Assembly: GCA_023079485.1 (NCBI GenBank)
Contig: CM041086.1
Location: 12,594,401-12,658,400 of the forward strand
Direction: 5' to 3'
Source of the DNA: Archilochus colubris
Taxonomy: Eukaryota; Chordata; Aves; Apodiformes; Trochilidae
DNA: 64,000 nt
Each line of letters starts with the position of its first letter. Position 1 is the first letter of the stretch. A program made the position numbers and the translations under genes. The notes below the pieces were generated by a model. It saw only the letters and a program-made list of their open reading frames with translations, did not search any database and was not told where the DNA came from. Below, piece by piece: positions 1 to 14,500 of this stretch.

Positions 1-2247
1 AGTCTCCAGTCACCAGAGCCCAGTGGTTTTAAGGGAGAAGAGGTACCAGAAGCCTGGAGCCAACAACTTTCACAATACACCTTGGTAATAGTAAGAGGAG
101 TTTACCCACTACAACAGAGGATTTGATCCAAAAGCATCCCCATCCTTCCACACATCCAGGCATTTATCTGTCCAATACTCAGCATCTCTTTTCAATTAAT
201 TGGTTGCACTCCACTACTTCTAAAAAGTATCACCTTTTAAAGCCTCAGGAAGTATCTACAGAAACAATTCTCTCATACTTTCAACACATGAGTGTTTCTA
301 TGGTGACTTTCTAGCACCTCATTGGATTCCCTTTCCTAAACACTCAGGGCTACTCCCACACCACCCTGCATTCCCAAACCCTAGGGAAACCAAAATGGAA
401 AACTCAGTTTTTCTATACCCAAATGTAAAGTCAAGCTCTAAATACACACACTCTGGATACCCACACATCACACCTCCATGGCCTGAACGTGTTCCAGGGC
501 AATGCCGGATGATGCCACGTCATCCACCCAGTGGCAGTGACACAGCCAAAGCTCTTTTGCTATATATACACCATGAGATCACTTGAGCCTGGAATATCAG
601 ATGATTTTGTCTTGAAATGCCACCTTCTCCTGGAACATTTATACACAGGCTGTTTGCAGACACTAGAGCACAAAGTCCACCTAAATATGGAATAACTACA
701 AGACAGACAAGCCTTCCTCACTGCCTTGTTTGTTTTTTTTTTCCAGTATACTTTCTCCCCCATTAAGAAACCCCTTCATCCTCCTCAAGGGTTCATTAAT
801 CTCTCTAAAACATCAGTCTGACACAAGCAAATGCTTTCTTATAGGGCCAGTGCTGCCAGAGCAATGCAAAGCCCCCCAAACACTCCCAGCACACTGACCT
901 CTCAGGAGGGGATTCACCTACAGCACTTGCACTGATTTGTCTGCTTTCAAGTCATTTAGTCATTTGTTGATAAGAAATTATCAGATCTTCCAGGGCCTGC
1001 AGAACAACTTATCCTCGTCTTCAGCTCACTGCTAGTTCCAAGACCTTGTGGATGGCAGTGCTGGATAAAACCATTTCCCATCTGCCTGATCAAGCAGTTG
1101 GTAACCAAGATTTACCATGGTCTTGGCAAAGCCAGCACTGAGTGTGCTGGAGTAGAAACAGGTCAGGCAGTTCCCTCCCTGGCTATTATTTTTAGGATCT
1201 AGAACATAAAGATATTTCTTGGTAACTCAGTACAGCCCCAGGACTCACAAAGCCTTCTCAGGAGCTTGTGAGCATTGCCAAATCAGGACAGTCTTTCTAC
1301 CTATGGCCCCTTTTTTTGCACATTAAAGATTAATACTTTACTTGCTACAGAATTCTGTTATTCTGTCTCCTTCCCTCCTGGCACCAATGCAGCATCCTGC
1401 TGAGCTGAACACAACGCTACAGATACTCTATTTTCAGTTTTGAATATTTTCTGGCAAAGGTAACATTAACTAAGTGAAGGTTCTTGCAAGCAGCAGCTGT
1501 TGTAAGTAGCATACATCCTGTCTAACTGCTTAAAGGAAATAATATGGACTGTTTCCTCTGGGAAATATGTATAAATAGAGAGGTCCTGGATGCAGAACTT
1601 GAACAGGAATCCAAACCTAAGGCTCCCTTACAGTCATCTGGGGATATGCTATTAAACAGGCTCCAATCACAAACCCGGTGCAGTTTTCAGTGAGCACAAT
1701 GGTCATTACAGCAAATAACCTCAGCCTCTCCTCCCAGTCAACACTTCCCTTTGAGCCTTCTGCACAAGACATTTCTTAAGCAGTTTACCTTTTCAAGGGC
1801 TTGGCCACTTCTATACAAACCACTCCTCTGTTTAATGCAACCCCAGGGTCATGGGTCAGCCTCACAGTGTCACAGCCACCCAGAGGAAATCCTGATGCTT
1901 TGTGATTACCTCATGCCACAGTGCTGGTCCTTCTTGTATCCACTAATGCACAGGACAAAGTGTCAACTTTAATTTTGAAATCCTGTGATGCTGTCACTTT
2001 GTGTCACAGTGTTAAGTGGTTTTGATTATTTGATGTCAGCTCTGTTTACTTGGAGCATCCCCTCTACTTGCATTTGCTTTCCATCAAAATGTGTCAGAAA
2101 TCTCTTAGTAAGAAACATTCATAACCCAAAGGGTTTAGCAGGACCCAGCTGCAACTGCTGGTGGTCAGAACCTGCCATATTTACTTGGCAGGTTCTTCAA
2201 GAATGGCTGTCCTCATCACAGCATCATTTCTGCTGGAAATAGTCTAG
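1..2247. other. Non-coding stretch, no gene seen
   Basis: This is single-copy AT-rich DNA with scattered stops in all frames. The open frames of 60-85 codons have no recognisable domain. A moderate minus-strand donor-like site near 1,785-1,790 has no convincing upstream acceptor. I see no RNA gene or repeat here. Confidence 0.6.
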
Positions 2248-2545
2248 TCACAGAATCATTTAAGTTGGAAAAGACCTCTAAGATCGCCAAGTCCAACCAT
2301 CAACCCAACACCACCATGCTGACTAATCCATGTCCTGAGGTGCTCCCTCCACACGTTTTTAACACCTCCAGGGGTGGTGACTCCACCGCTTTCCTGTGGC
2401 AGCCTGTTCCAATGCCTGACCACTCTTTTCAGTAAAGAAATTTTTCCTAATATCCAATCTGAACCTCTCCTCATGCAAGTAGAGTCCATTTTCTCTTGTC
2501 CCATCACCAGTTAAGTAGGAGCAGATACTGACCTTAGGGGCTGAA
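2248..2545 (-). repeat. CR1 LINE 3' tail, truncated
   Basis: Read on the plus strand this begins with TCACAGAATCATTTAAGTTG, the reverse complement of a CR1 3' end. It continues through the usual CR1 landmarks: rapid loss of 5' sequence, a segment equivalent to 'lumped as group of poultry CR1 tails' cannot be subdivided further by eye, then CAGCCTGTTCCAATGCCTGA and TTTTTCCTAATATCCAATCT, and a fading match near 2,545. The element therefore lies on the minus strand and is 5'-truncated, as is normal for CR1. It keeps no reverse transcriptase. The minus-strand open frames of 67-83 codons across it are shadows of the repeat. Confidence 0.95.
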
Positions 2546-5500
2546 GTGGGAGTGAAACCCAAACCAGATCAACACATTTGACTTCCATCTCATCCCACCC
2601 CACAAATGAGATGAGGGCAATGAGCAACCACTGTACAGACCCATGCACCACAAAACCAACAACAACAAAAAAGAAAAGCTTAATTCATACCATCTCATTT
2701 TACTGTAATTTTAAATTCTTTGGAAGAACTTTGTGGTTAGAAGTCCAGCTGCTATTCAGAGTGAGCCAATTTGGAAAGTCTTGACTGTTCATTCAAGCAT
2801 CTCCTGGATTTCTGATGCTTAGAAGGGTGTTATTGCCACCTGGTCCTCAAAAATCCCATCCAGGATGGCTTTTCCATGGAAGCATTTCCAATGACTAGGG
2901 CTGCCCACACTGTACATGCAGCAGAGAAGCCTCCTCACCCAGGCAGAGGGTTTGCTTTCCCAGCACTGTACCCTTTACAAGAGAAATACTTTGCTTCAGT
3001 GGGTGGCTAAACCTTACTCCAGTATAGCCAGTACAGAAATGGTACCAGGCAGCAATACTTTTGCTTCATTATAAAAATGACATGGGGGTTTTTTGGGTGA
3101 AGATGGGTACTACAAGGGTTAGAATCTCCTGTCAGATTCGTGCCCTAAGGATGAGAAGCAACTGATGGCAATTGACTTCCAGATTTTCTTCTCATTATTC
3201 ATTCACTTCTACAACCTGAATTCACTTTCCTCTGCTCACCACAGAACATTACAGCCTTCTCAAAGCATCCTGGAAGCAAGAAAACATCAGGTAAAATGAA
3301 CTCCCACTGACATTCAGCTTCCCTGGACCAGGAACACCTTCCCAGCCCAGTGATATGCTCTAGTATCAAACACAAGCTGCAGGGTTAAACCAACAGATCA
3401 CTGAACAACAACAGAATTATTCAGATCAGTGATAATGCATTCTTTAAATCTCTCCTGACCTCCCGGTGCTCTGTAAGTGTTGATAAAGTTTCCTTTATGT
3501 CAAGGAAACTACATTCATTTGAAGTGATTCACACATGATCAGAATCAATCACCGGTGTTCTCAGGGTGATCCTGGACACAAACTGAATGCCATCACAACA
3601 GGAGAGTTTAAGGAAGTTGAAAGTGAAAAGCCTGCAGAAAGTAAGAATCTTTTTTTTTATCAATAAAGTCAGTTAAAGTATAACAGTGTTCTTAAACTAT
3701 CAAACCATCCAATTTCCTCTAGAAACACCTGAATCACCATTAACACTGTAAAGATCTCTTTGCATTAATTCATACTCAAATTTAAGGCTGGATATTTTCT
3801 TAAGCTTCTTCCTGTTCATATTTGTACCCGATTAAGCCTCAGTACAGGTGCATATGGGTTAGTAATCACATTTTTATATTTTGCATGCAGATTAGCCCTA
3901 TTCGGAATCTGCATAAATTTGTTATGCATCACTGCAAAAGTGAATGCTCAAGCAATTTTTATTTTTATCTAATCAAATCACTGCCTAATGAAAAACGAGC
4001 AACTGTGCACAAAGGTGCACTCGGGCAGACTCCAGGGATCTCTGGGATCAGGAACATTGGCCACTCAGTAGTGCCATCAGGTGCTCCAGCCTCATGAGCA
4101 AAGTCTGATCAGGATCTGCCAAACCCAAAATACCAGTGTCACCTGCTGCAGAAAGATTAAATCAAGGTTTCCACGTAGGAAAACCCAGAAGGGGCTTCTA
4201 CAGAATCCCTCAGCTAAACCTTAGGGCAGTCAGTTGAGACTTGGTAGACTATGATTGAAATCCCTCCAGTGTGGAAATGGAAAAGTCTCTTTCCTTCTCT
4301 GTACCTGGATTTTCTGGCTGTGCAACAAGCAGCACATCTTTTCTTATAGAGTAAGTAGCTGCAACAAGAGAAGCTGAACCTCAGGCAGAAAAACAGTTCA
4401 TTTAATTAAACTGCCAGCTGTCACATCACACAGTGGTAGGTAATATTAAGAAGTTTACTCTGGAATTGACATGACAAAGCACACCCCCTCTGCTGCTGAA
4501 ATGGTATTAAGCCATTTTTAAATAAACTTCACAATGAAATAAATATGCACCAACTGGCCTGGCTTCTTAGAACCACTGGCAGGATCTGGTCTAAAAGAGA
4601 GTCTTGTGGTAGAGACAAAGAGGCTTTTTGAAGCAAAATGTAAAGCCAACCATTTGAAAATGTCGTTCTGAAGTACACAACAGTGTCCAGATGATTTACA
4701 GTCCCCCTACTCCCTCACGGGTGCTCCTGTCCATGCCCTCACCCTTCAGCCAGCACAGACTTCAGAGAAGCCGAGGGGTACAGCCCCAGCCCAAAATACT
4801 CAGGGACAATAGTGAGAAAGTGATAATGGAAACAGGCAGTTAAAAATCTGTGTGGAGTGATTTCAGACCTAAACTTGTAACAGGAAACTTAATCACCTCC
4901 AAATCCACCACTGTACACAGTGAAGACCAGCAGCTGGGGAAGGAGATGAATACAAAGCACTTGAGGAGTCCCCAGTAGGGACAAGGGACTCCACTCACCC
5001 TCCCACCACCAGCCATCACCTCACAGCTTTACACACAGAGCTTTCCTCATCCCAGGACCTAAAGGAAAACAGGGATTGGGCTCTGCAAAACCTGTGCAAA
5101 TTACCACGGGGCTGGAGTAAAGGAATCATAGTGCATTCACCTGAACAGCTGCAGCAGAAGCAAGAGAGGCTCAGAGGGCTATGGGTCCTGTATCACATGC
5201 AGATCATTTTCACGTGTCTCACATGTAGGAGAACACTGCACACCAATCTCATCTGCAAAATCACAAATATTTTACAAGCATGCTGCCACCTCAGGAGCCC
5301 CCTCAGCTCATTTCCTATCATGAGCACACCCAGCGAGGCAGAGTGGCTGCACCCTGGTTCAAGTTGAAATCAGCAAGAGATGCTTAAGTAAAATAACTAC
5401 AGCAGATTAACACACAGCTACACCTTCTATTCAGCTCCCTATTAGCATCTCCTTTTGGGGAAAGGGAATCCCAGTAGACCCAGTGTCCCCCAGCAGCAGC

Positions 5501-8500
5501 ACAGGGTCCATAGAGCTTCCCAGAGGAGCAAAACCCTGTGGAGATCCCTGCTCTCAGGGCTCCCTTCTATATCCCTCCCTGCAGCCAAGCACCCACCACT
5601 CCTTAATTGCCATTTGTCCTTGTACCACATGAATTTAAGGGATTTTGAAAAGAGGAATTTGAAAGGAATTAAATTAAGGCTCAGGAACAAGCAGCAACTG
5701 GCAATAAACAAGTTCCCCAAAGTAGGAGAGAGTTTGTCCTCCTCTCTCACAGCACATTTCAAGGTCAATTACACTCCCTAACGAGGCTCTCAGGCTCAGC
5801 CAGGCTGTGGGAGTTACACCCAGCTGAAAAAAAGCACAAATAGCTCACAAGGTGCTTCTGCCAGGCTGAAATCAAAACTCACTCCTCTCCATCAAGGAAG
5901 GGCTCTGCATCTGCAACAGAAGCTAAAACACTGCACCTTGACCCTTGTCTCGACAGCACAGCCACCCTGCTTCACCCAACTCCAGAAACAACTTTTTTCC
6001 ATTCATTCTAATTTTTTAGTTACATTTCTATTTCCTTTAAAAAGCATCTCATAACCTTCTCCTGACTTTCCCATCTGCCACCCCTCTCCTACCCACATCC
6101 TCTTAAGAAACACAAACAGCACCACCAACGTTCCTAAGAAGTCCATACATTGAGGTAACTGAAAACCAAGTAGTTTGTATTAAAATATTAAAGGAATTTG
6201 GTCAAGAACAAAAAAATGTGAAAGCATTTTAGACACTTTTTTTCACTGATCCCTTCTCCAAGAATGCATGCACTTTCTCAGCCTAATTTTTATTCTCCAT
6301 AGACCTGAAGGGACACATTGTTAACCTCAAATGGTCATTTGTCCACCTGCACATTGTGGCTGGCTTATCTACCAGCCTCAGAGTGGACATTTTTCACTTT
6401 CATCCCTGAAAATAATCGATTTCTGAAATCAAATCCATGTGACTGGGCATTTAATTAAAATAAAGAAAGAATAAGGAAAAAAATAAGGCTCTACCTCAGC
6501 CCTACCAAATAGTACAAACATCTTTATTTTTGTGGGGGTCAGACACTTACACCCTATGGAAGTGCCCAGACTGGGGAAACAACACTCAAGCAGCTGTTCC
6601 TGCCACCCCAGGATGCAGCTTCCCACAAACTCCTATCACCTTGTCAAGATTTATTACATGCTGCTGGACCATCAAAACCAGATAACTTGTATCAGAAATC
6701 TCAGCATTTAACAGAGCATTTAACTCCTACATTAATCCATTAATTTCTAATACATTTTAAAAGTTTTCTTGCTATGCTATTTAAAAGGATTAATGTGGGT
6801 AAAGAATCAGTTGAAATCGACACATTACCTGAATCATTTACCAAGGGAAAACATTTTTCCTGATCATCACACTGCTATTCAATAGCAAAATTATTGCACA
6901 TGTTTAAAAGCATCCTGCTTTAGGGAAAACAGAGCAGTATTAACACAAATGCATTAAGTCTAATTTTCACTGCTGTTGTTAAACACAATGCCAAAAATGT
7001 ATATAAACAACATCCCCTTGTTTATAAAAACAGCTCCAGGAACCAATATTTGTTTTTTTAAAAATCATTTAAAGGATGTTTATTAAATGCAGAATCAAAT
7101 TAGCTTTTTTTTTTTTTACTAAGGGTGTGGCTTTCATATTACTGTTTTGTCTTCACCTGCAGTTTATACAGAACCCAGATGAAGAGCATTGAGTCTCTAA
7201 ACCCTGGAAACACTCAACATTTAAATTTCTTTATTAGCTCCATTGTTTTCAGCTACTGCAAAATCAGAAGTTCTCAGGAGCTCTCTCTTCTTCTTCACTG
7301 ACAAACATTACATACCAAATTTTGACAGAAAAAAAGCAAAATAAAACCAAAATGCCCCAAACCTCAGAAGAGAAATCATGGTGTGAGGCAGCCAGAGCAG
7401 CAAAGGGACAGGGACACCCCAGCCACACTCCACCAAAGCCAGGGAGAGGTTTGCTGCTGACTTAATCGAGGCCAGGATTTCACTCTACAGTATTTTTCTC
7501 CTGTAATTTGAGGGATACTCTTTTTAACTGCAAACAATTAGCTCATTTTAAAATGGAATAATCTTCTTTGTGCACAATGCACATTCTAAAAACGGATTAG
7601 CATGCTGAAGCCTCTCCAGCATTAAAGGATTACAGGACATCAGTCTGAACCCACAGCTAATTGGGATGGCTGTTAGAATCCACTTGTTCTGCTTGGGTGG
7701 TAGGAAGGTGTTTGGAGGGGCAGGTGCCCGCCCACCCCCCATGTAAACCAAATGGCTTTTGGTGTGACTAAAGCCATCACTTTCTGCAGCCCTGATTTTC
7801 GGAAAGCCAGGAACAAGGGCATTCGACTGGACAACACTGCTAAATATCCCCCAAGTCACAAGTGCAGATGTCTACATTAACACGAGGTTTGAGAGGGTAG
7901 CAGATGGTTAGGAAGCTCTTACTGTGAAGGCCCTAACGATTTCCAAAGGTAAAACAGCAAGTAGCTTTTATGTATAAATGACCCCCACCATATGGTAAGC
8001 ATGATTGAAATTTTAAACAAAAAAATTAAATTATTACAGTTCGACTAAATAGAACCAAAACCAATTAAAATTAAAGCCAAGCTTTACAATAAAGATTGGA
8101 AACAGTTTATATCGATACCACTAAGGCTGCCAGGAAGAGGAGCAGGGCACACACTAGAAGAGCAGTGTTTTTAAGTGCTAGGCACAAATCTCAGTAAATT
8201 CCTCTCCCCTTTGTAGATACATCCAAAGATAAGGCTTGCATTTCCAGGGTATGATAGCAATGAACAGCCATACCAGCAATAGAAGAAGCATATTTCACTG
8301 ACATTAATTAATCTACTAAGTTATTGATTGTGATTACAGGCCATGATTACAGCCTGACCAAAGGCTGTGAATAGGTACTTGTTTATATACATAAGCATTC
8401 AAAAAAAATAAATAACAAACATGCACTTCTCCAGTATATATGCATATGAAGGCAGGAATCTACCAGGTGTTCTTAATAAAAAATAAAAATCCCATTTTCT

Positions 8501-11500
8501 GGTTTTCAGTGAGGAACCCCAGCACCCATTACTTTTGCTAAAGCCTGGAGCTCTTGGTCAGAGGAATGGAGATCCCTGGAAGCCTGAGGCTGCTCCATCC
8601 TGACAGACACCCCCTGTTCCCCACCAGCTGTCCAAGAGCTGGGATGCGTCCTGCTTCTGTAAGTGAGGAGGGGCTGACAGGCAAACCCCCAAACCCCAAG
8701 GTCCTGCTTTCCCCCAGGAAGGGGCTCACAGCTCATGAGGTGGCTCACCACAAGCCCTCCTACATCAGCCATGGTCAAGCCAAAAGGCTAAACATCTCTG
8801 ACCAGCAAGATGAGATGAGATGAGATCTGCTGCTCCGTACCAATTCTAGCACTGAAACACTGCTCAGATTGGTAAAGCACGTATTTTAGTTCATGCAGTA
8901 AAATCAAAACAGCCACCTGTGGATCATTAGATTATCTGCTGCCTCTTAACATAATAAGCAGATAGATTACATGGCATCCCTCAGTTCATTAAATTAGGCC
9001 CACTCAGCAGTATGCAGGATGGCTCTCAGAAATCCAATGGTTCACTGAACCCCATCAGTCATTCTTTATTTTGACACAGGCCTGTGACAGAAAAACACCT
9101 AAAATTCTGGATTTACAAAAGTTGATCTCAAATTTCCATAGACTTTAAAGCAGCTGGAATTTTGCTGGATCCTGTGACATGAGAAAGTCCCAGTGAAGCC
9201 CCAGAGCTAAGCACAACTCCATGTCCACTACCATGACAAGCTCCAGTTCTGCAGAGGATTGTCAACAGATCCTCCTGTCTTTTCAGCACTTCCAGTGGGA
9301 GATGCAAGTGAACCCTATGCATGTGACACGGAGCTTTGGCAGATAAATTCTGTTTTGATCTTTCAGGTTCACTTAGTAACAAAACAAAACTCAAGAGATG
9401 AGTATTAAATCCAAGGGGAAAAGACATTTGTACACATGCACAGCACCAAGCCTTTCTTCCCTTCCTTGTTTTCTCCCTACACCAACTCCCCAAATGCCAA
9501 ACCCCTTCTTGCATGGGTTCACTGCCCACTGATAATAGAGGATTTAGAGGAAAAGTGGACAAGGTTGCACTTGGCTGTTCATTAGGCTGTGAAACACAGC
9601 CCCATTTCATGAAACACCAGCACCAGACAGGTGCTTTGCTATACATCCAGGTCCTTCCCAGGCCATAATTCCACTACTCCCATGCTCTGAAATAGGGGTC
9701 CAGGCAATGCTGAAGACATCAGTCCAGGTAGGCAGCCCAGTACTGATGGACAATGTGGTTTCCCTCTCCAGTAGCAGAGCAGAATGCACTGTCTGGGAGG
9801 GAGGAAGGACCCAGCTGGCCAGGTGAGATTCATGGCACGAGTGTTTAAGGGAGTTGTGACATCTTTACTTGGCTCTGGAAAGCAGAGGAGTTGGATGCCT
9901 CCAAAATACCTCCTCCATCAGTATTGCAGGGTGGGACCTGAACTCATTTTCTAGAGCGAATGGGATTATAAACTATCTTCTGGAGAAAACAGGGAGAGCC
10001 CAAAGTATGTTTTATTGATTCTTTCATTTTTAAATGTAAGTGATTTCAGCCTCCAGATATTTATTAGTCACTGTTGACTTTTACATATTCTTTCAGGGAT
10101 GAGAAAGTTCATTGTTTCCTTCCTTCACTGTGATGCACGGGGGATAATGACAGACAAGGAGCACTCAGAGGGCAAACATCCAGCAACAAACTGCAGGCAG
10201 GCCCAGGGCTGCGCTAAGAAATTTTTGTTGCTTTCATTTGAGTCCCCAGTTCACTCATAGAAGAGATTATTCCCACAAAAATACATGCCATTGGGATAAA
10301 CATTTTGCAGCAGCTTAGGACTGAAGCAGAACATTAGGAAGAAAAGTGTGTACATCTCTGGGGTGTGAGAGACGAGGCACACTCAGTGTTACTAAATCCC
10401 CCCTTCCCTTCCTGTCAAACAACCTGCAGTGAGTCACTTTTACACTGTGCCATCCCAATACAGGGTAAAAAACCTCTCTCTGTAGTAACACTGGCTGTGA
10501 GTCACACATCCTTCTCTCCATGTAAGCACTGTGTGGCAGGACTACACAGACAAACATTAAATCAGCTTTCCTCTCTGGGTAAGGAGCCTTCATCCTTCAC
10601 TGCAAAGCCACTGAGGTAACCCAGGAGCCACTCCTGGCACCTGAAGTGCTTCATTCTGAAGGGGACAAGCCAGGACAAGTCACCAACACACAAGCTGCTT
10701 ATAATACTCTAATTCCTCTCCCCAGTTACATCATTTGAAGGACTTCATACATTTATTACAGACTACCCCATCAGCCCAGATACAAACACGCCACAGTCCC
10801 CAAACTGTTAATTACTAATCCATGCTTTTGTGAAGACTGTGGTTTTCCTCACCAGCAGGTGGATGCATCATGTAAAACACACAGGATGCTCCCAAAGACA
10901 GGCTCAAACTCCACATAGGACTGAGCAGAATTAAGCCACCACATGTGCTGACTAACTGCTCCCCCAGCACTGAAGGAGGACACCCTCTGTCAGAGCCCAG
11001 TTCCCAGATGCTGCTGCTCTTACTCCTCCATCCTGATTTATGCACAGCAGAGATGGGCACTAAATAAAACATGCCATGAGGATCTTACACTTTTAATTAT
11101 TTTATCACAGCCTTCAGTTACCTTTTTTGGATATTATTACCCTGGAGAGTAGGCTAACAACCTTAAGTTGCTGACTAATTAAGTTTTGGTATACTCCAAA
11201 GCTGGTTTTTGCACACTAATTAAATTTACAGGCAGTTAGATTTGACAGGTACCATGGTATCTGCCAACGTGCCTTCATAATCAGTTAAATTATTAATTCT
11301 GAGCCAACAGCCATCCCCAGGCGGGCTGGGAAACGCTTCAGCAGTGCCCCAGGAGAGTAGCAGGCAGTAACCCTGTGTGCAAGGAGCTGGGGACACCATA
11401 GGTGCTCTCTCCCTAGTGGAAGGCGATGGGCTGAGGAGGGGGGTACCTCCAGCCCCCACAACTGTTGGGAAGCCACTGGAATTGCCACCCAGCTCTGGCC

Positions 11501-14500
11501 CTTAAAGGACAGCAGAGGTCAGGTAGCAGACAGGCATGGAGTGAGTGCCCTGTGCACCCCTCTGCTATCCCAGTGATGGGCAGGGCATCCCTCAGTCCCA
11601 GCTCTGAAGAGTGGGATAACTTCAAAAGGTAGGGTAAGCAGTGAGGCCCCAGCCCCAACCTGTCCCCAGATGCCCTCTCCAGAGCACTTCAGAGCTGCCT
11701 CTGCAGCACTGCAATCCCAGCACCAGGAAAATTCCCTCAACTCCACTCCTGTCCTAATCACACCTCAGGCCCTCTGCAGACAAAAGAGGCATTTAGCAAG
11801 CTACATAACACACAGTGTCAAACACCTCTCCCAGAGTTCCCTCAGGACAGCTGCTCCTGCTATTTTATCTGTTAAATATTTCCAGAACCCAAAAGTCCTC
11901 AGGGAGAAAAGCAGTTATTTTGACTAACTGCTCCTCCTCAACTAGTTACTGTGTTAGCTTCCTCCCACTCAAACACCAGGAGTTGATTAAGACATATGGA
12001 TTATCTCAACACTACCAAGAATTTCAATTTAGAAAGTGAAATATTGACATGCTTAATATCACATTCTTCTATCACTCAGGAGCCCTTGCTGACATTGACA
12101 CCGATCCCCACCGGAACGCAGCAGCAGCATCGCACAGACTGATTCAGGGGCCAGGAAAACAGCTTTTTTACATGGTTTTCAGTTGAACTTGTTGATGGAG
12201 TAAACCCCTCATTGGTTTCTGAAACCTACAGAAAAAAAGTTACTTGCAAGTGACTCTTATTTATGGAAATCTCTGGGTCAAAAAAAGAATTATTCATTTC
12301 CACATTAAATTCAGAATTTTGTTTCATGGTATTCCTTCTTGCTTAAAAGATTTTGCAGCATGCTGGATCTCTTTTCACTACAACTTAAAAAACACCACAC
12401 ACAAAAGAAAGGCAGAATGGAAAATTCTACAGCTGGAAATCTCTCATTTGAAAATCCTTCAGGAACATATCAGTCTTTAAAGTAGAATCTTATTTCCTCT
12501 ACGTAAAAAAGTTTTCAAAGCTTTCTTTTGTTCTAAGAGGAAAAGCAAAGCTTTGTTTTGAACTGGAACAAGTTTTAACATTTAAAGTCTGAAAAATTCC
12601 CTATCTTATAGAAATCCTGAGTTTGGATTGGCCCTGCTAGGATCTCAAAAGCTCCCATAAGCAAAACCACCACTATCCCCTTCTGCTCTTGCTGGCATCC
12701 CATTTCACCGAGTTTCTATATAAGATTGATGGCCTTAAGCTGCAGTTTTGTACTTAACCAAGTCAAGAAGAAAAGCACAGTGAACTTCATTGACCTTTTA
12801 TATCTCACAGTACTGGGCAGATGTATTTAAGTAAATCATGTGTGAACTCATATGAACTATCTCAAAAGAAAACCACAAACTCTCAGACTCAGATGCTAAC
12901 CCACATTTATCTGAGTGCTACATGACAAAAAGGCACTTTTAAAGGGAAAATGTAGGAAGTGCAGTTGTGCCATTGTCCACTTAATAAATCACAGCATGCA
13001 CTTACCAGTATCTGTAAAACTCAACATTTCAGGACTTTAAGGAGGTGTAGGATAGACTGCTTGGCTGACCTAGTAAGTGGACTCACACAGCAAACAAGAA
13101 AATGGAATATATTTTTATGCTTTTGGTAAATAATGAACAAGTAACCACTAGGCAAAGGTGTTATTTCAGGCAAGAGACAGCAGGGTTTGGAAACCCCTGA
13201 AAACATGAAGTCTCAACCAGGATAATACCTGATAGGGAAAGGCTTCCATCCTTACTGGTAACTCTCAGAATCCTAGACTTAAGGTCTTTAGAGACAGAAA
13301 GAAACCAGTTATTTCTATCACGACAGCTACAGAATTTTGGAAGAAGAAAGTTCCCATCAAACACTAATTTAAATGCACTGACATACAAAACAAGCCACGG
13401 TCCAAAACGGGTTATGCAGCTGCCACTCCCCATGATTCAAAATTAGTATTAATGGGATTACTTTGGAGGAGGGAGATAATCCCAGAGACTCTCCATTCAT
13501 CAGCAGCTCCCCTTACTCGAGACCTCCCTCAATTTCAGCAGTTTTAATTAAGCCTGTTGCTCAGCAGTTCTTAAAGCAATGCCAACCTCATCATGGTTTG
13601 TAATCAAACCTGTGTGAAGAATCCTCTATTTATTTCATACAAATAAAAAATTAAAATTAAGAAAAAACCAAAAAAACCCAACCAAACAGGAATTTACACC
13701 CCTTTTTCAGAAACCACAGTTACAGACAGCAGAAGGATCAAGTCCAGGAGATAACCTTATTTCAAAATAGCTGCAGCCATCACCACAGTCAGGAGAACAA
13801 ACTCATCCAACTGCCAAAGCTTTTTTACAGCTCTGCCCCAACAAGGAGAGCTGTATGCCCCAGTACTGCTTGTAGCTGACATTTCTAGTGCTTTGAGCTG
13901 CTATTTCTGAGGCAGTCACACATGAAAGAGGCACAAGTGATCGTGAGGCTTTATGTATTGATGCCAGCCAATGGTTTGGAGTCAGTGAACCAGGAGAAAT
14001 ACACATTGAGATGTACTGAAACAAACAAACTAGAAACAAGCCTCAGGCAAAGAAGAGAGGCTTTTATATATTAATTATCTCTGGTTTTGATTTCTGCCTT
14101 GAATAGCAGCTATATAATGAAATTCAGCAAGCGCTCATCTCAGGTATTGCAAAAAAAAAAAAAGTGTGCAAGTCAGTCAAATGACCTCCCAACATCAGGC
14201 TCAAAGTCTTCAAACACAAGAGAAGTTTGCTTGAGGCAAAGAACCAGCACTCATCCCTGCTTTGCTGATCCAAATCTCCTTTACCTTGAGAGAAGTCCCT
14301 CGGGTTCCGGGATGCAGCCCGTGAGAGCCACACGGCGAGACCTTGGCTCTCAAGTTCTGCTGACCCAGCCTGGCACCCAGCAAGGGATGGATCAGACACC
14401 CCTGGCTGCACACTGTGCCCATCCCTGGGCATATCTGCCCATCCTTCTGGCAGCAGGCAGCAGAACCTCTCAAGGGCAGACTTAGGGCCAGAGCTGCCCA

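Noticed and set aside
9128..9646. 172-codon minus-strand open frame
   Set aside because: There is no motif, signal sequence or acceptor/donor context, and no neighbouring exon-like segment. One frame of this length in 64 kb on two strands is not surprising.
13004..13080. Perfect minus-strand donor (ACTG then GTAAGTGCA)
   Set aside because: All three frames upstream stop within about 40 bases and there is no acceptor in range.
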